From positions 30,379,687 to 30,443,686 of the forward strand of contig CM019707.1 in assembly GCA_009760885.1 (NCBI GenBank): a stretch of 64,000 nucleotides of DNA, read 5' to 3'. Positions 41,091-52,712 of this stretch are shown in pieces. The notes under the pieces were generated by a model. It did not search any database. It was given only the letters and a program-made list of their open reading frames with translations, and was not told the origin of the DNA. Position 1 is the first letter of the stretch. Each line of letters begins with the position of its first letter. Source of the DNA: Achatina immaculata (taxonomy: Eukaryota; Mollusca; Gastropoda; Stylommatophora; Achatinidae). The position numbers were made by a program, and so were the translations under genes.

Positions 41091-41163
41091 ATGTGAGGTG
41101 ATTTCACACCAAGTGTGAGTGAGGATATGGTATTAAGTCATTGGGGTATATTTGTATGTTATT

Positions 41164-41375
41164 ATCATGTGCCGTGCCGGTCAGCGTTGGCATCCATGCT
41201 TCTCTATCTTGTACGGTCTTTGGTGTTATCCGACCAATTCAGATGCTTTTCTGTCACCGTGCCACTTGGTCAGTCCACTGAGATGGGTTTTTTTTTCTTC
41301 ATCTCTGGGTCTTCCTCTCTTCATTTTTTTTCTCCCTTGAATTTTTCAGTTGTTACTAGGTTCTCCAACTTCTGT
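41164..41375 (-). mobile_element. LINE A copy 4, diverged 3' end (-)
   Basis: ATCATGTGCCGTGCCGGTCA, GCGTTGGCATCCATGCTTCT and GGGTCTTCCTCT parallel the LINE A 3' end (compare 13225-13430) with many differences. Coding potential is lost. Oldest copy of this lineage here. Confidence 0.7.
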
Positions 41376-41535
41376 CTGAGAGAGAGATGGGAGGGAGAGA
41401 GAGAGAGAGAGAGATGGGGAGAGAGAGAGAGGGGGAGAGAGAGATGGGAGAGAGAGATGGGAGAGAGAGAGATGGGAGAGAGAGATGGGGGAGAGAGAGA
41501 TGGGGGAGGGAGAGAGAGATGGGGAGAGGGAGATT
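41376..41535. repeat. GA microsatellite with GATGGG interruptions
   Basis: GAGAGA repeats punctuated by GATGGGAGAGA, directly beside the LINE A copy 4 remnant. Confidence 0.95.
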
Positions 41536-41689
41536 AAATCCGAAGTATTAGTGAAAATATTTGTGAATGTATAGATAAGAGGGTAATTGTTTCGCTAGTT
41601 TACTACATGTTGTTCATGTCGCTTGTGTTTTGTATATGCTTGAATGAAACTGAATGATTGGGAAGAGTGAATGTTGAGAGACAAAGGGA

Positions 41690-41783
41690 CAGAATGTCAG
41701 ACGGGCCTGCTTGGCCAAATAAAGTTCACTCAATCAGTCAATCAATCAGTCACTCAATCAGTCAATCAATCAGTCAGTCAGTC
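41690..41783 (+). mobile_element. Retroposon 3' end with CAATCAGT tail, tentative
   Basis: GGACAGAATGTCAGACGGGC and GGCCAAATAAAGTTCA are followed by TCAATCAGTCAATCAATCAG. An AATAAA-like site followed by a short tandem tail suggests the 3' end of a LINE or SINE; no coding part is visible. Confidence 0.4.
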
Positions 41784-42285
41784 TCCTCGCCCTCACTCCC
41801 TCTCTTTCCACCCTGGCATCTCCTCCTGTGTTCCGACCTGCTCTGCCTCTCCCCATTCTCTCCCCACCCTCTCTTTCTTTGTCTCACTCCTTCATTGTTC
41901 TCATCTTCTTTCTTTCTTTCCCTCATCTTCTTACTCCTCCACCACAGTCTCTCTCTCTCTGTTACCACCTCCCGCCACTCTCCCAGTTTTCACACCTCTC
42001 TCTCTCTCGTCTCCTCTCGTCTTTCCGTACAGCCCCTCTCTTTCCCCACCCCCTCTCCCCACACCACCTGTCTCTTCCCCTCTCTCTCTCTCTCTTAACA
42101 CGCCCCCTTTCCACCCCACCCCTCTTCAACTCCTCTTTCTGCCTCCTCCCCACAACCCCCTCTCTCCCGCCAAATCCTGCACTCTCTCCAACCCCTCGCT
42201 CCCCCACCACTCTCCACATAGACCCTCTCTGTTTCTCTCACCTCCCCACTCCCCCAAACCTCTTTCTGACCCACATCACAAAGTC
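41784..42285. repeat. CT/CCT pyrimidine-rich tract
   Basis: Pyrimidine-rich, interrupted with A. Several overlapping Ser/Pro/Leu frames are artefacts. Confidence 0.85.
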
Positions 42286-42689
42286 AGCCTGTGACAGACA
42301 AGAAGGTCTGGTGTAGGTACTGTATGTCCGTGTACAAGAACATAAATACCACGCGCACGAAAAATAGTTCTAAAAGCGTGCGAAATTAATCAAAAACAAG
42401 TCGTGGCCAGAAAGACGAATGTCTTTTGTTACGATGGTTGTCAGGGAAACAGTTGTTGTTGTCAGCGCTGTCAGTGACCTGGACACTTTAGATATTTAGT
42501 TGACACCCCCACCGCCCCAGATATGTGAACTCGGCCATGAAACAAAGACGATGTTCTGCTGATTCTGCTGACAGTCGTCAGTTGCCTTTTCCCCATCCTC
42601 TGTCTTCTTATCCTCTGGTTCCTTTTATTCTTTCTCCGCGTTTTTTTTCTGTCTTTTCTGTTTTCGTTATCTTATTTTGTCATCTTTGT
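42286..42689. other. Unassigned sequence
   Basis: No gene recognised between two low-complexity tracts. Confidence 0.35.
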
Positions 42690-43672
42690 CTCTTTATTTC
42701 CTTGTTCGTGTTCTTCTTGTTCTTCTTTTTGTTTATATTCTTATTGTTCTTTTTCTTGTTTGTATTCTTATTGTTCTTGTTGTTGTTGCTCTTCTTCTTA
42801 TCTTGTTGTTGTTGTTGTTCTTCTTATTTTTCTTGTTGTTGTTCATCTTGTTGTTGTTGTTGTTATTCTTGCTGTTGTTGTTGTTCTTGTTGTTGTTGTT
42901 GTTCTTGTTCTTCTTGTTCTTCTTGTTGTTCTTCTTCTTTTTGTTCTTGTTGTTATTCTTGTTGTTGTTATTATTGTTGTTGTTGTTGTTATTCTTGTTG
43001 TTGTTATTCTGTTCCTGTTATTCTTGTTCTTGTTGTTATTCTTGTTGTTGTTATTCTTGTTCTTGTTGTTATTCTTGTTGTTGTTATTCTTGTTCTTGTT
43101 GTTGTTATTATTGTTCTTGTTATTCTTGTTCTTGTTGTTGTTGTTCTTGTTATTCTTGTTCTTGTTGTTATTCTTGTTCTTGTTATTCTTGTTGTTATTG
43201 TTATTCTTGTTCCTGTTGTTGTTATTCTTGTTGTTATTCTTGTTGTTATTCTTGTTGTTATTGTTGTTGTTATTCTTGTTTGTGTTGTTGTTATTGTTGT
43301 TGTTGTTATTCTTGTTCCTGTTGTTGTTATTCTTGTTCTTGTTGTTATTATTCTTGTTTGTGTTGTTGTTGTTGTTATTGTTGTTGTTATTGTTGTTATT
43401 CTTGTTTGTGTTGTTGTTCTTGTTGTTGTTGTTATTCTTGTTGTTGTTGTTATTCTTGTTCATGTTGTTGTTATTGTTGTTATTCTTGTTCTTATTGTTA
43501 TTATTGTTGTTGTTGTTGTTATTCTTGTTGTTTTTCTTTTTCTTTTTGTTGTTGTTATTCTTGTTCTTATTGTTGTTATTGTTGTTGTTGTTCTTTTTCT
43601 TCTTCTTCTTCGTGTTCTTTTTCTTGTTGTTGTTGCTCTTCTTTTTGTTGTTGTTGTTCTTCTTCTTCTTGG
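42690..43672. repeat. 1-kb GTT/CTT/ATT triplet tract
   Basis: TTGTTGTTG, TTCTTG and TTATTG triplets over nearly 1 kb. All forward frames are open (Leu/Val, Ser/Cys, Phe/Leu) and the reverse strand reads Asn/Lys. No gene signals flank it. Confidence 0.96.
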
Positions 43673-43851
43673 TTAATGTAATAAAAAAGCAATTAATTCT
43701 CCCCTCATTTTGGAAACCAGTGAAGAAGATCGAGTTTGATTTTGCCTGGATAAAAAAATCCTTCAGTTATTGTTCTTGTGTTATGTATATATCGCCACTG
43801 TCTGTCTTTAATGTTACCAATCATTTCAGGAGAATAACTGGTAAAACCTTC

Positions 43852-44075
43852 AGATAAATGATGAAAGCTTCATGATAATAACAACTGATAAATCCTTCAT
43901 GATAATAACAACAGGTAAAACTTTTATTATAATAACAAGTAAAACCTTTATGATAGTAAAAACAGGTAAAACCTTTATGATAGTAACAACAGGTAAAACA
44001 TTTATGGTAAATACCAACAAGTAAAACCTTTATGATAAATAACAACAGGTAAAACCTTCATGATTATAAAAAAGG
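43852..44075. repeat. 27-bp minisatellite, left part
   Basis: GATAATAACAACAGGTAAAA plus CCTTCAT units, about 8 copies, variable length. Interrupted by element X. Confidence 0.92.
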
Positions 44076-44263
44076 TAAAGGTAAAATCCCCTATTCCCAT
44101 GCCATTAAGGCATTTTGCGGAATACGGTGTTAGACCGTATTTTCCATGATCTTCGGCACATGAAAGTGTGACGTGGTCTGTCTCACGCCTGGCCGCTCTG
44201 CCTTCTCGGGTTTCCGTGGTACCCCATTTTTAGAGGCCAGGTCAACCCCGGGGCCTTTTTTCG
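44076..44263 (+). mobile_element. Dispersed element X, copy 2, inside the 27-bp array
   Basis: Matches 22192-22410: CATGCCATTAAGGCA, GCACATGAAAGTGTGACGTG, CATTTTTAGAGGCCAGGTC and GGGGCCTTTTTT. About 190 bp, no coding capacity, flanked on both sides by array units. Confidence 0.8.
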
Positions 44264-44400
44264 GTAATTAGATAATAACAAGTGATAAATCATTCACAGT
44301 AATAACAACATGTAAAGCTTTCACGATAACAATAGCTACTGAAACCTTCGTGATAATAGCAAGGTAGTAAAGCTTTCATAATCAGCTCACGAGTGAAGTT
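44264..44400. repeat. 27-bp minisatellite, right part
   Basis: Degenerate units (GATAATAACAAGTGATAAAT, AATAACAACATGTAAAGC) continue after element X. Confidence 0.8.
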
Positions 44401-44804
44401 TATTTGTCCTTTCGCTATACAGGTCTCACGAGGATAATATTAACATGATAGCAGACTCGTGCTGCTTGCACGTACTGACGTAGAATCAGAACAGTAGCAC
44501 GCTGAGCTGAACTATGCGAGAAGATACTACCGTAATGATCTGGCGTTTTATTTGCCGTGGTTAATTTAATGCCCGGTAACATTTCTCGCGTGTTAGTCAT
44601 ACAGTTTTCTGGTCGATTCGGCTCATTACCGTTGAACTTGCCACCAGTTACAGTTCACCGACCTAGAGTTTCGTGTCTGTCTTGGCGGAGCGTGATTGGT
44701 CAGAGAGACTGTCGGACCAATGAGGTGCATTCTTTAAGGCATGAAATCTAACCTGACGTAATTGTCCGGTAGCCTCGGTGGGTAAGTTTAGCTTGAGATT
44801 AGTA
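44401..44804. other. Unassigned sequence
   Basis: No gene, repeat or LINE recognised. Confidence 0.35.
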
Positions 44805-46075
44805 GATATCGAGGAGCCTTTATTATACTTCATCTATATCAGTAGATACCTGAGGCCTTTGTTATACTTCATCTAGATATCATGGGGTATTTGTTTCACT
44901 TCATCTAGATATCAGGGGGTATTTGTTTCACTTCATCTAGATCAGTATATATTGGGGGGGGGGGGGCTATTTGTTACACTTCATCAGTATCAGTAGATAT
45001 TGGGGTTGGGATGGGCTGTTACATTTCATCTAGATCAGTAGATATGGGGGGGGGGGTATTGTTATACTTCATCTAGATCAGTAGATATTGGGGGAGGGGG
45101 GTTTGTTATACTTCATCTAGATTAGTAGATATTGGGGGAGGGGGGTTTGTTATACTTCATCTAGATCAGTAGATATTGGGGGAGGGGGGTTTGTTATACT
45201 TCATCTAGATCAGTAGATATTGGGGGAGGGGGGTTTGTTATACTTCATCTAGATCAGTAGATATTGGGGGAGGGGGGTTTGTTATACTTCATCTAGATCA
45301 GTAGATATTGGGGGAGGGGGGTTTGTTATACTTCATCTAGATCAGTAGATATTGGGGGAGGGGGGTTTGTTATACTTCATCTAGATCAGTAGATATTGGG
45401 GTTGGGGTGGGCTGTTACATTTCATCTAGATCAGTAGATATGGGGGGGGGGGTATTTGTTACACTTCATCTAGATCAGTAGATATTGGGGGAGGGGGGTT
45501 TGTTATACTTCATCTAGATTAGTAGATATAGAGGCGCCTTTGTTATGCTTCGTATAGATCAGTAGATATCGGGGCGCCCTTGTTATATTTCATCTAGATC
45601 AGTAGATATTGGGAAGTTCCTTTGTTATGCGTCATCTACATCAGTAGATATCGGGGGACTTTTGTAATGCCTCATCTAGATCAGTAGATATCGTGGGGGG
45701 CGGGGAAGAACGGGACCTTTGTTATGCCTCATCTAGATCAGTAGATATCGGGGGACCTTTGTTATGCCTCATCTAGATCAGTAGATATCGGGGGACTTTT
45801 GTAATGCCTCATCTAGATCAGTAGATATCGTGGGGGGGGGGGGAGAACGGGACCTTTGTTATGCCTCATCTAGATCAGTAGATATCGAGGGGACCTTTGT
45901 TATGCCTCATCTAGATCAGTAGATATCGAGAGGACCTTTGTTATGCCTCATCTAGATCAGTTGATGTCGGAGGACCTTTGTTATGCCTCATCTAGATCAG
46001 TAGATATCGAGGGGACCTTTGTTATGCCTCATCTAGATCAGTTGATGTTGGAGGACCTTTGTTATACTTCATCTC
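44805..46075. repeat. 44-bp G-rich minisatellite (TCTAGATCAGTAGATAT), about 28 copies
   Basis: Unit ATCTAGATCAGTAGATATTG plus GGGGAGGGGGGTTTGTTATA plus CTTC. A central block (about 45083-45385) has identical units; right-hand units use CCTTTGTTATGCCTC. A longer composite with GGGGGACTTTTGTAATGCC then GAACGGGACC recurs at 45651 and 45788. Each unit carries a G-run and an XbaI-like TCTAGA. Confidence 0.96.
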
Positions 46076-46719
46076 CCACGGTCAGTGACCACATTTAGTA
46101 TTCCTTTCTCCGTGACGATGTTACACTTTTTTTCATGTTATCTTTTTTCATATTCTTGTTCTTATTATCCTTTTCTTCTTCTTCTGATTACTGTCTCGCT
46201 GGAAGTGTGAACTGTTGTTCTTTTTGCAGCAGATGAGGAAACACAGGCGGTCATGTCAGTTTGGGAACAGATTATGATAGGTCTGTCTGAAAACCTAGAT
46301 TGGAACCCCAAGAAGCTGTCTCTTGGGTAGACTACACTATCCTGTGATCCACTGAGAGCTCTGTCATCCTGACCAAGAAGCCCTTCATCGGGAACCCAAG
46401 GAGAGGAAGGATAGGGCCTTAATTAGTTCTGGTTTGCCTTCCTGACAACCTGCGCCATCACTCTAGCACAGTCGTCTATGTTGCCCTAGTTTTCAGCCCT
46501 GTTAGTACCCGTCCTGTTTTAGATGCGTCATCCTCCAACATCTCTGATGCTTCACGTAAGAGGTCCATGACAAACGCGGCAGAGACCGTCTCGTGTTGTC
46601 GATATCAGCATTGCTGATGGGCATGCGTGGGTTCTTTAGTGATCACATGCAGTTTTGCCCTGCAGCAAGATGCTGAGCTTGTTATTTCCTCACTGCCACG
46701 GGAGTATTCATTAGTTGTG
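46076..46719. other. Unassigned sequence
   Basis: Unique and balanced in composition. No open frame of note and no recognisable family. Confidence 0.35.
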
Positions 46720-47405
46720 TCTGTCTGCAGCGTGTAATACCTGTGATATCTGTCTGTTGTGTCTTATCTTCAGCGTATTATACCTGTGATATCAGTCTGT
46801 TATGTCTTATCTTCAGCGTATTATACCTGTGATGTCAGTCTGTTATGTCTTATCTTCAGCGTATTATACCTGTGATATCAGTCTGTTATGTCTTATCTTC
46901 AGCGTATTATACCTGTGATATCAGTCTGTTATGTCTTATCTTCAGCGTATTATACCTGTGATATCAGTCTGTTGTGTCTTATCTTCAGCGTGTTATACTT
47001 ATGCTATCAGTCTGTTGTGTCTTATCTTCAGCATGTTATACCTGTAATATCTCAGCCTGTTGTGTTTTATCTTCAGCGTGTTATACCTGTGATATCAGTC
47101 GGTGTCTTATCTTCATTGTATTATACCTGTGATATCAGTCTGTTGTGTCTTATCTTCAGCGTGTTATACCTATGCTATCAGTCTGTTGTGTCTTATCTTC
47201 AGCATGTTATACCTGTAATATCAGCCTGTTGTGTTTTATCTTCAGCGTGTTATACCTGTGATGTCTCAGCCTGTTGTGTGTATCTTCCACTTCTTATACC
47301 TGTGATATCTCAGCCTGTTGTGTTTTATCTTCAGCGTGTTATACCTGTGATGTCTCAGCCTGTTGTGTGTATCTTCCACTTCTTATACCTGTGATATCTC
47401 AGCCT
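46720..47405. repeat. 43-bp minisatellite (CTTCAGCGTATTATACC), about 16 copies
   Basis: Unit CAGCGTATTATACCTGTGAT plus ATCAGTCTGTTATGTCTTAT plus CTT. Right-hand units diverge (CATTTCTTATACC type). Open frames are artefacts. Confidence 0.95.
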
Positions 47406-47426
47406 GCTGCGGCTGCCGGTGTGGAG

Positions 47427-47690
47427 TCTGAAGATTTTGACTTTTTCATCTCTGTCAAGTTGAAAGCTTGACTTATTCATCTCTGTCCAGTTCGTATGTC
47501 TGAAGATAATTGACTTGTTCATCTCTGTCCAGTTCTTACTTATGTCTGAAGATAATTGACTTGTTCATCTCTGTCCAGTTCTTATGTCTAAATCGACTCG
47601 TTCATCTCTGTCCAGTTCTTATGTCTGAAGATAATTGACTTGTTCATCTCTGTCCAGTTCGTATGTCTGAAGATGATTGACTTGCTCATT
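47427..47690. repeat. 42-bp minisatellite (GACTTGTTCATCTCTGTCCA), about 6 copies
   Basis: Unit GACTTGTTCATCTCTGTCCA plus GTTCTTATGTCTGAAGATAA plus TT, with one shortened copy. Confidence 0.93.
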
Positions 47691-47819
47691 TGGTGATAGA
47701 GGTAAACAGACCTGGATGCTCTCCTTCTCACTAGCGTTATTTTAGGCTTTGCTTAGTGAATACGATTTCGTTAAGTTGGATTGTTGCATTCTGCCTTATA
47801 ATGTATATACGCCGTACAG

Positions 47820-47936
47820 AAAGTTCGCGCCGAGGCTAAACTCTTGGAAAGGGCCGAAGCGTCTGTGTTGACAGATGCACCTGAGTTTGACATTAGACAC
47901 CGGCGAAGCTACAGAAACTTGACATTAGCCGAAAAG
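47820..47936 (+). other. Candidate 117-bp exon
   Basis: An open stretch of 39 codons sits between CCGTACAG (acceptor-like, to 47819) and AAG/GTGACG (donor-like, from 47937). It encodes charged sequence such as RAEAKLLERAEASV and DIRHRRSYRN. Length is a multiple of 3 and GC content is higher than its surroundings. No family recognised and the pyrimidine tract is weak. Confidence 0.2.
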
Positions 47937-49011
47937 GTGACGTTGCGGTACTAGACGACGCCTGTTTGAGTGTGGTCTCAGCGACAGGGCGAGCACAGTC
48001 GAAGGTTAAAGTTCTCCTCTTGGCGGTTTTTTTAGAAGCATCCATAAATATCGCCAAGTTGAACTTTGAGACGGCAGCGTTAATATTGACTGGCTTTTTT
48101 TTGTGTCGTGGTAATTATATCGTTGCTTGGGTTTACAGTGAAATTAAACTTCTAAACGTACATGGGGGGAGTCTTTTTTTTTCCCCACTCTACTCCCCAC
48201 TCCCTAATTTTCTTGGAAGATATATCGGAGTCAGCTAGTGTTTTCAAACTTGGAGGGATTCAGTTGCATGAATTGGGTCGTGACTTTGAACATGGTCAGA
48301 ATGTAAGTATTGATTTTTGTTGTTGTAGTATGTTAATGGGCATGGAATTTTTGTTGTCATCATGATGTGGCCCGGGTCCTTACTGCTAGTTAGCTAGTGT
48401 ATCTTTGCGGCAGTGGTAGGCCATGAGTAAGCGGTCCGGTTAGATGGTTTGTATGTGGCGTCTACGTGCTCTGGTGTATGAAAGTTGAGTCATACGTAGG
48501 TCTAGGTCAGAAGTCTGGCTGTTGTACGTGTCTGAAACTACGTTATTTCTGGGGGGGGGGGGGGGTTGCGGCGAAAGCTGTGAAGGTGTTAGAGTACAGG
48601 CACTGAGTCAGACGGGGAGTGAGTTTCAGTAGAGTGTATCATAGAAGCCGTTTATATCAGATTCGCCCGAGTGGAAAAACTGTGTTAACCAGGCGATAAT
48701 GATGGATTGCTCAGTGGCCTTTCAGCGAGCGACGTGAGGATGTAGGATAGGGTCTTGGCCAGCGATTAGTCGCCGATCTTGACAGCTTCTGCGTCTCCCG
48801 TAACACCGGATCTGTTGTTTGTCTTCGTTTTTTTTTCTCCGTGCATAGTCCATGACAAATCCATCTCTATTTCCTATGTTTGTTTTATCACGAGATTTAT
48901 GTCATTTCCATACACTCCTTAAATAGTCATGTTTCGTGATGGCTTCCTATGATATTCCCAATGATACTCCTTCCTCCCTGCCTCTCTCCCAGTATTATTA
49001 CACTGACCTCC
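47937..49011. other. Unassigned sequence
   Basis: No array or LINE. A forward frame of 90 codons (47966-48238) has no recognisable domain. G-run at 48551-48565. Confidence 0.35.
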
Positions 49012-50370
49012 TCCTGTGTTATTCCCATCAGTCTCTCCCTGTGTTATTCCCATCAGTCTCTCCCTGTGTTATTCCCATCAGTCTCTCCCTGTATTATTCC
49101 CATCAGTCTCTCCCTGTATTATTCCCATCAGTCTCTCCCTGTGTTATTCTCATCAGTCTCTCCCTGTGTTATTCTCCATCAGTCTCTCCCTGTATTATTC
49201 CCATCAGTCTCTCCTTGTGTTATTCCCATCAGTCTCTCCCTGTGTTATTCTCATCAGTCTCTCCCTGTGTTATTCTCATCAGTCTCTCCCTGTGTTATTC
49301 CCATCAGTCTCTCCCTGTATTATTCCCATCAGTCTCTCCCTGTGTTATTCCCATCAGTCTCTCCCTGTATTATTCCCATCAGTCTCTCCCTGTGTTATTC
49401 CCATCAGTCTCTCCTTGTATTATTCCCGACGGCCTCTCTTACTGTGTTATCCCGACGGCCTTTTATTCCCGATGGCCTCTCTCCCCATGTTATTCTCGTG
49501 GTTTTCTGCCCGCTTCATTCTCAGCTTTTTTTGGTCGTTATGGCCACTTCTCATGTTATTCTAGGTGGTCCATGTTATTTTAGAGGTGGCCCATCACCGT
49601 GTTATTCCTGATAATCTGTCACCATGTTATCCCAAATGACACCTTCCCCGTGTTGTTCTAGATGGTCTGTCACCATATTATTCCCAGTGATCCCCTACAC
49701 CATGCTATTCCCAGTTACCTCCACCCCCATTAGATAGTCTGTCCCCATGTTATTCACAGTTACCTCCACCCACATTATTCTAGATAGTCTGTCCCCATGT
49801 TATTCACAATTACCTCCACCCACATTATTCTAGATAGTCTGTCCCCATGTTGTTCACAATTACCTCCACCCACATTATTCTAGATAGTCTGTCCCCATGT
49901 TGTTCACAATTACCTCCACCCACATTATTCTAGATAGTCTGTCATCATGTTATTTTTAATGACCCCTACCTCCATCCAACCATGTTATTCTAGATAACCT
50001 GTCACCACGTTATTCCTTATGACCTATGCCCTCAGCCTCATGTTATTCTAGATGGTCTGTGACCATGTTACTCCCAAAGGTCTCCCTCTATGTTGTTCCC
50101 AAAAGTCTCTTTCTATATTATTCACGAAAGTCTCCCTCTATATTATGCCCAAAGGTATCTCTCTATTTTATTCCCAAATGTCTCCCTCTGTGTTATTCCC
50201 AAAGGTCTCTCTCGATGTTATTCCCAAATGTCTCCATGTTATTCCCAAAGATATCCCACTGTTATTCCAAAAGGTCTCCCTCTATGTTATTCCCAAATAT
50301 CTCCCTCTATGTTATTCCTTATGTTACTTATAATGAATGCTCTCCTTATGTTATTACCACTCACCACGTT
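49012..50370. repeat. 25-bp minisatellite (TGTTATTCCCATCAGTCTCTCCC) grading into 50-bp and degenerate units
   Basis: 49012-49425: clean 25-bp units CAGTCTCTCCCTGTGTTATT plus CCCAT. 49730-49950: 50-bp units GTCTGTCCCCATGTTATTCA plus CAATTACCTCCACCCACATT plus ATTCTAGATA. 50050-50330: about 25-bp units CCAAAGGTCTCCCTCTATGT plus TATTC. The shared TGTTATTCC core suggests one array diversifying along its length. Confidence 0.93.
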
Positions 50371-50448
50371 ATTCCTAATGTATTCCTCTGTGAAGATGGT
50401 GAGCTTATAGACTGATAAAAGAACAGTAACTTTTTGATGTGCATGTAA

Positions 50449-50744
50449 TGTACTACAAGAACTTAATATTGAAGAAGGCTGGCTAGTAAAGAGGATTAAA
50501 GAGAGAAAACTTAAATATTTTGGACATGTGAAACGTCATGATAATCTAGGGAAGACCATCTTGGAAGAGTACATAATGGGAAAAAGAAAGAGAGGAAGAC
50601 CAAGGCGAAGATGGCTGCAAGACATCGTTGAGGATCTGCAAATGGATGCATCAGCAGCAGGCCATCTTGCTCACAACCGAGAGGCCTACAGGAGTGCTGT
50701 TTAGGAGGCAAAGTTCCGCAGGGGACATGCAAATGAATGAATGA
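50449..50744 (+). mobile_element. LINE C copy 4, 5'-truncated
   Basis: Flanked by ATGTAA (50443-50448 and 50745-50750). Contains GAAGGCTGGCTAGTAAAGAG, AAGATGGCTGCAAGACATCG and the 3' end AAATGAATGAATGA. One TAG replaces the TGG near the end (GCTGTTTAGGAGGC). Confidence 0.9.
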
Positions 50745-50750
50745 ATGTAA

Positions 50751-51005
50751 CGAAAAGTTTGTATTGTCTGGAGCGATACCGTTGGCATGATCTTGAAGCA
50801 TTAGCATGGTGTCAAATCGGGAGTGGCAACTTTTTTTGTGTGAACTGTCGAAGATCTGTAGCTGGACCCAAGAGATATAAACATGACTTTTCTTACCAGT
50901 CACGGAGACCACGTACGGCCACATCTGGAGGGGGTCAAACTGTATTGGACTCGCCGCTCTGTTACATGAGTCGCCGTGATTAAGTTGATTGTCATCTCGC
51001 CCAGG
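50751..51005. other. Unassigned sequence
   Basis: An 80-codon forward frame (50741-50983) begins in the LINE tail and continues into unique sequence; no domain recognised. Confidence 0.3.
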
Positions 51006-51126
51006 TCATCCATCCATCCATCCATCCATCCATCCGTCCGTCCGTCCGTCCGTCCGTCCATCCATCCATCCATCCATCCATCCATCCGTCCGTCCGTCCG
51101 TCCGTCCATCCATCCATCCATCCATC
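51006..51126. repeat. CCAT/CCGT tetranucleotide microsatellite in alternating blocks
   Basis: Five blocks alternate: CATC about 51007-51033, CGTC to about 51057, CATC to about 51085, CGTC to about 51105, CATC to 51126. Units differ by one base that removes or creates a CpG. Confidence 0.97.
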
Positions 51127-51469
51127 CTAAGATGATTATTTTAATGGAAAACATAAAAGCGAGATAAAACTGCCAACCAAGCTGTATGTGTTTTCTCCCC
51201 TTAGACGTTGATCGTAATGTTGTATTATTTAACAAGATCGCTGAGATCCCCGTGGACGGTGTGTTAAGTTTCGGGGGCTGAAGTTATCGTCGCCAGTGGG
51301 TCGTTTATAATGTGAGTGGATCGATAGCGAGGTTTGGAGGATTGTGTAAACCTGACAGTGCGGCACGGCAGAGCGTGGGAGTTGGTTTTCCTGGCCTGCG
51401 TGGTTGTTCGAAGGATATCGGGGAGTGGGGTTGGTGACTGGGCTGTAGGGATGAGCTACCGGGGCCAGA
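51127..51469. other. Unassigned sequence
   Basis: Unique sequence, no gene recognised. Confidence 0.35.
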
Positions 51470-51745
51470 GAACGAGGAACAGACCTTGTCTTTAATTACA
51501 GTGGATCCAGATAAATCGCTAAACGCGAGAAACAGACTTTGCCCTAAATCATAATGGAGCCATATCAGTAATCATCGAAACAGAGAAACAGACTCTGCCT
51601 CGAGTCACAGTGGAGCCATTATCAATCACCAAAATAGAGAAACAGACTTTGCCTTAAATCAGAGTCGAGCTATATCAATCATGGAAACCGAGAAAAGAAC
51701 TTTGTCTTAAATCACGGTGGAGCCATATCGGTCATTGAAAAATAC
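51470..51745. repeat. Degenerate 56-bp minisatellite, about 5 copies
   Basis: GAGAAACAGACTTTGCC recurs at about 56-bp spacing (51528, 51584, 51639) with TGGAGCCATATCAATCA between; outer copies diverge. Confidence 0.85.
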
Positions 51746-52084
51746 AGCAAAGAAATACTGCAAGAACATCAGAACTACAAACATAATGACATCTGACAGC
51801 ATCTGCAGGTGAAAATAACAAACTATCATTAGAAAGAGACTAATAACAGGACGGAGCAGATTTAGAAGTCGCCTGCACGATAAAACTAGGACGCAATCTG
51901 ATAGGACACAACCTGGCCTCCTGCAATATATCAGAAGTGACAGCAGAGTATACCTTACAGGGACGTAGCTGTGGCCCTTGGCAGTCTCAGCGAAGTTCAG
52001 GTAGACATCATCTCTCCAGAAACAGCAGCAAAGTCTGAGGCCAGAACTGGCATCTGAGAAAAGCGAGGTGGAAGAGTAGCAGAG
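51746..52084. other. Unassigned sequence
   Basis: A-rich unique sequence without a recognised gene. Confidence 0.35.
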
Positions 52085-52660
52085 CTGGCCAAGACCCCCT
52101 TTACTGATGCTAATAATGCTAATATAATGCTAATGTTAGCCCCATATACTTATATTAATAATACTAATATAATGCTAATGTTAGCCCACCATACTGATGC
52201 TAATAATGCTGATATAATGCTAATGTTAGCCCCATATACTTATGTTAATAATACTAATATAATGCTAATGTTAGCCTCTATACTGATACTAATATAATGC
52301 TAATGTTAGTCACTATACTGATACTAATATAATGCTAATGTTAGCCTCTATGCTGATACTAATATAATGCTAATGTTAGTCACTATACTGATACTAATAT
52401 AATGCTAATGTTAGTCACTATACTGATATAATGCTAATGTTAGCCTCTATGCTGATACTAATATAATGCTAATGTTAGCCTCCTATACTGATACTAATAT
52501 AATTCTAATGTTAGCCCCTATACTGATACTAATGTAATGCTAATTTTAGCCTCCTATACTGATACTAATATAATGCTAATGTTAGGTCCTATACTGATAC
52601 TAATATAATGCTAATGTTAGCCCCATATACTGATGCTAATAATGCTAATGTTAGAGGTTG
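52085..52660. repeat. 35-bp minisatellite (TAATATAATGCTAATGTTAG), about 16 copies
   Basis: Unit GATACTAATATAATGCTAAT plus GTTAGTCACTATACT with length variation. AT-rich. Confidence 0.94.
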
Positions 52661-52712
52661 TAGTGTTCTTTCAGACTGTTGAAACTTGTTATTATTGAGT
52701 TTTTCTTACTTC

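Noticed and set aside
41658..42316. Forward frames of 146-207 codons
   Set aside because: They cross a retroposon tail and a CT-rich tract and carry no recognisable domain.
42525..43857. Frames of 334-383 codons and an Asn-rich reverse frame
   Set aside because: They span a GTT/CTT triplet tract; no conserved sequence on either side.
48936..50415. Ser/Pro/Leu-rich frames of 90-220 codons
   Set aside because: Products of a 25-bp minisatellite with no stop codon in any frame.
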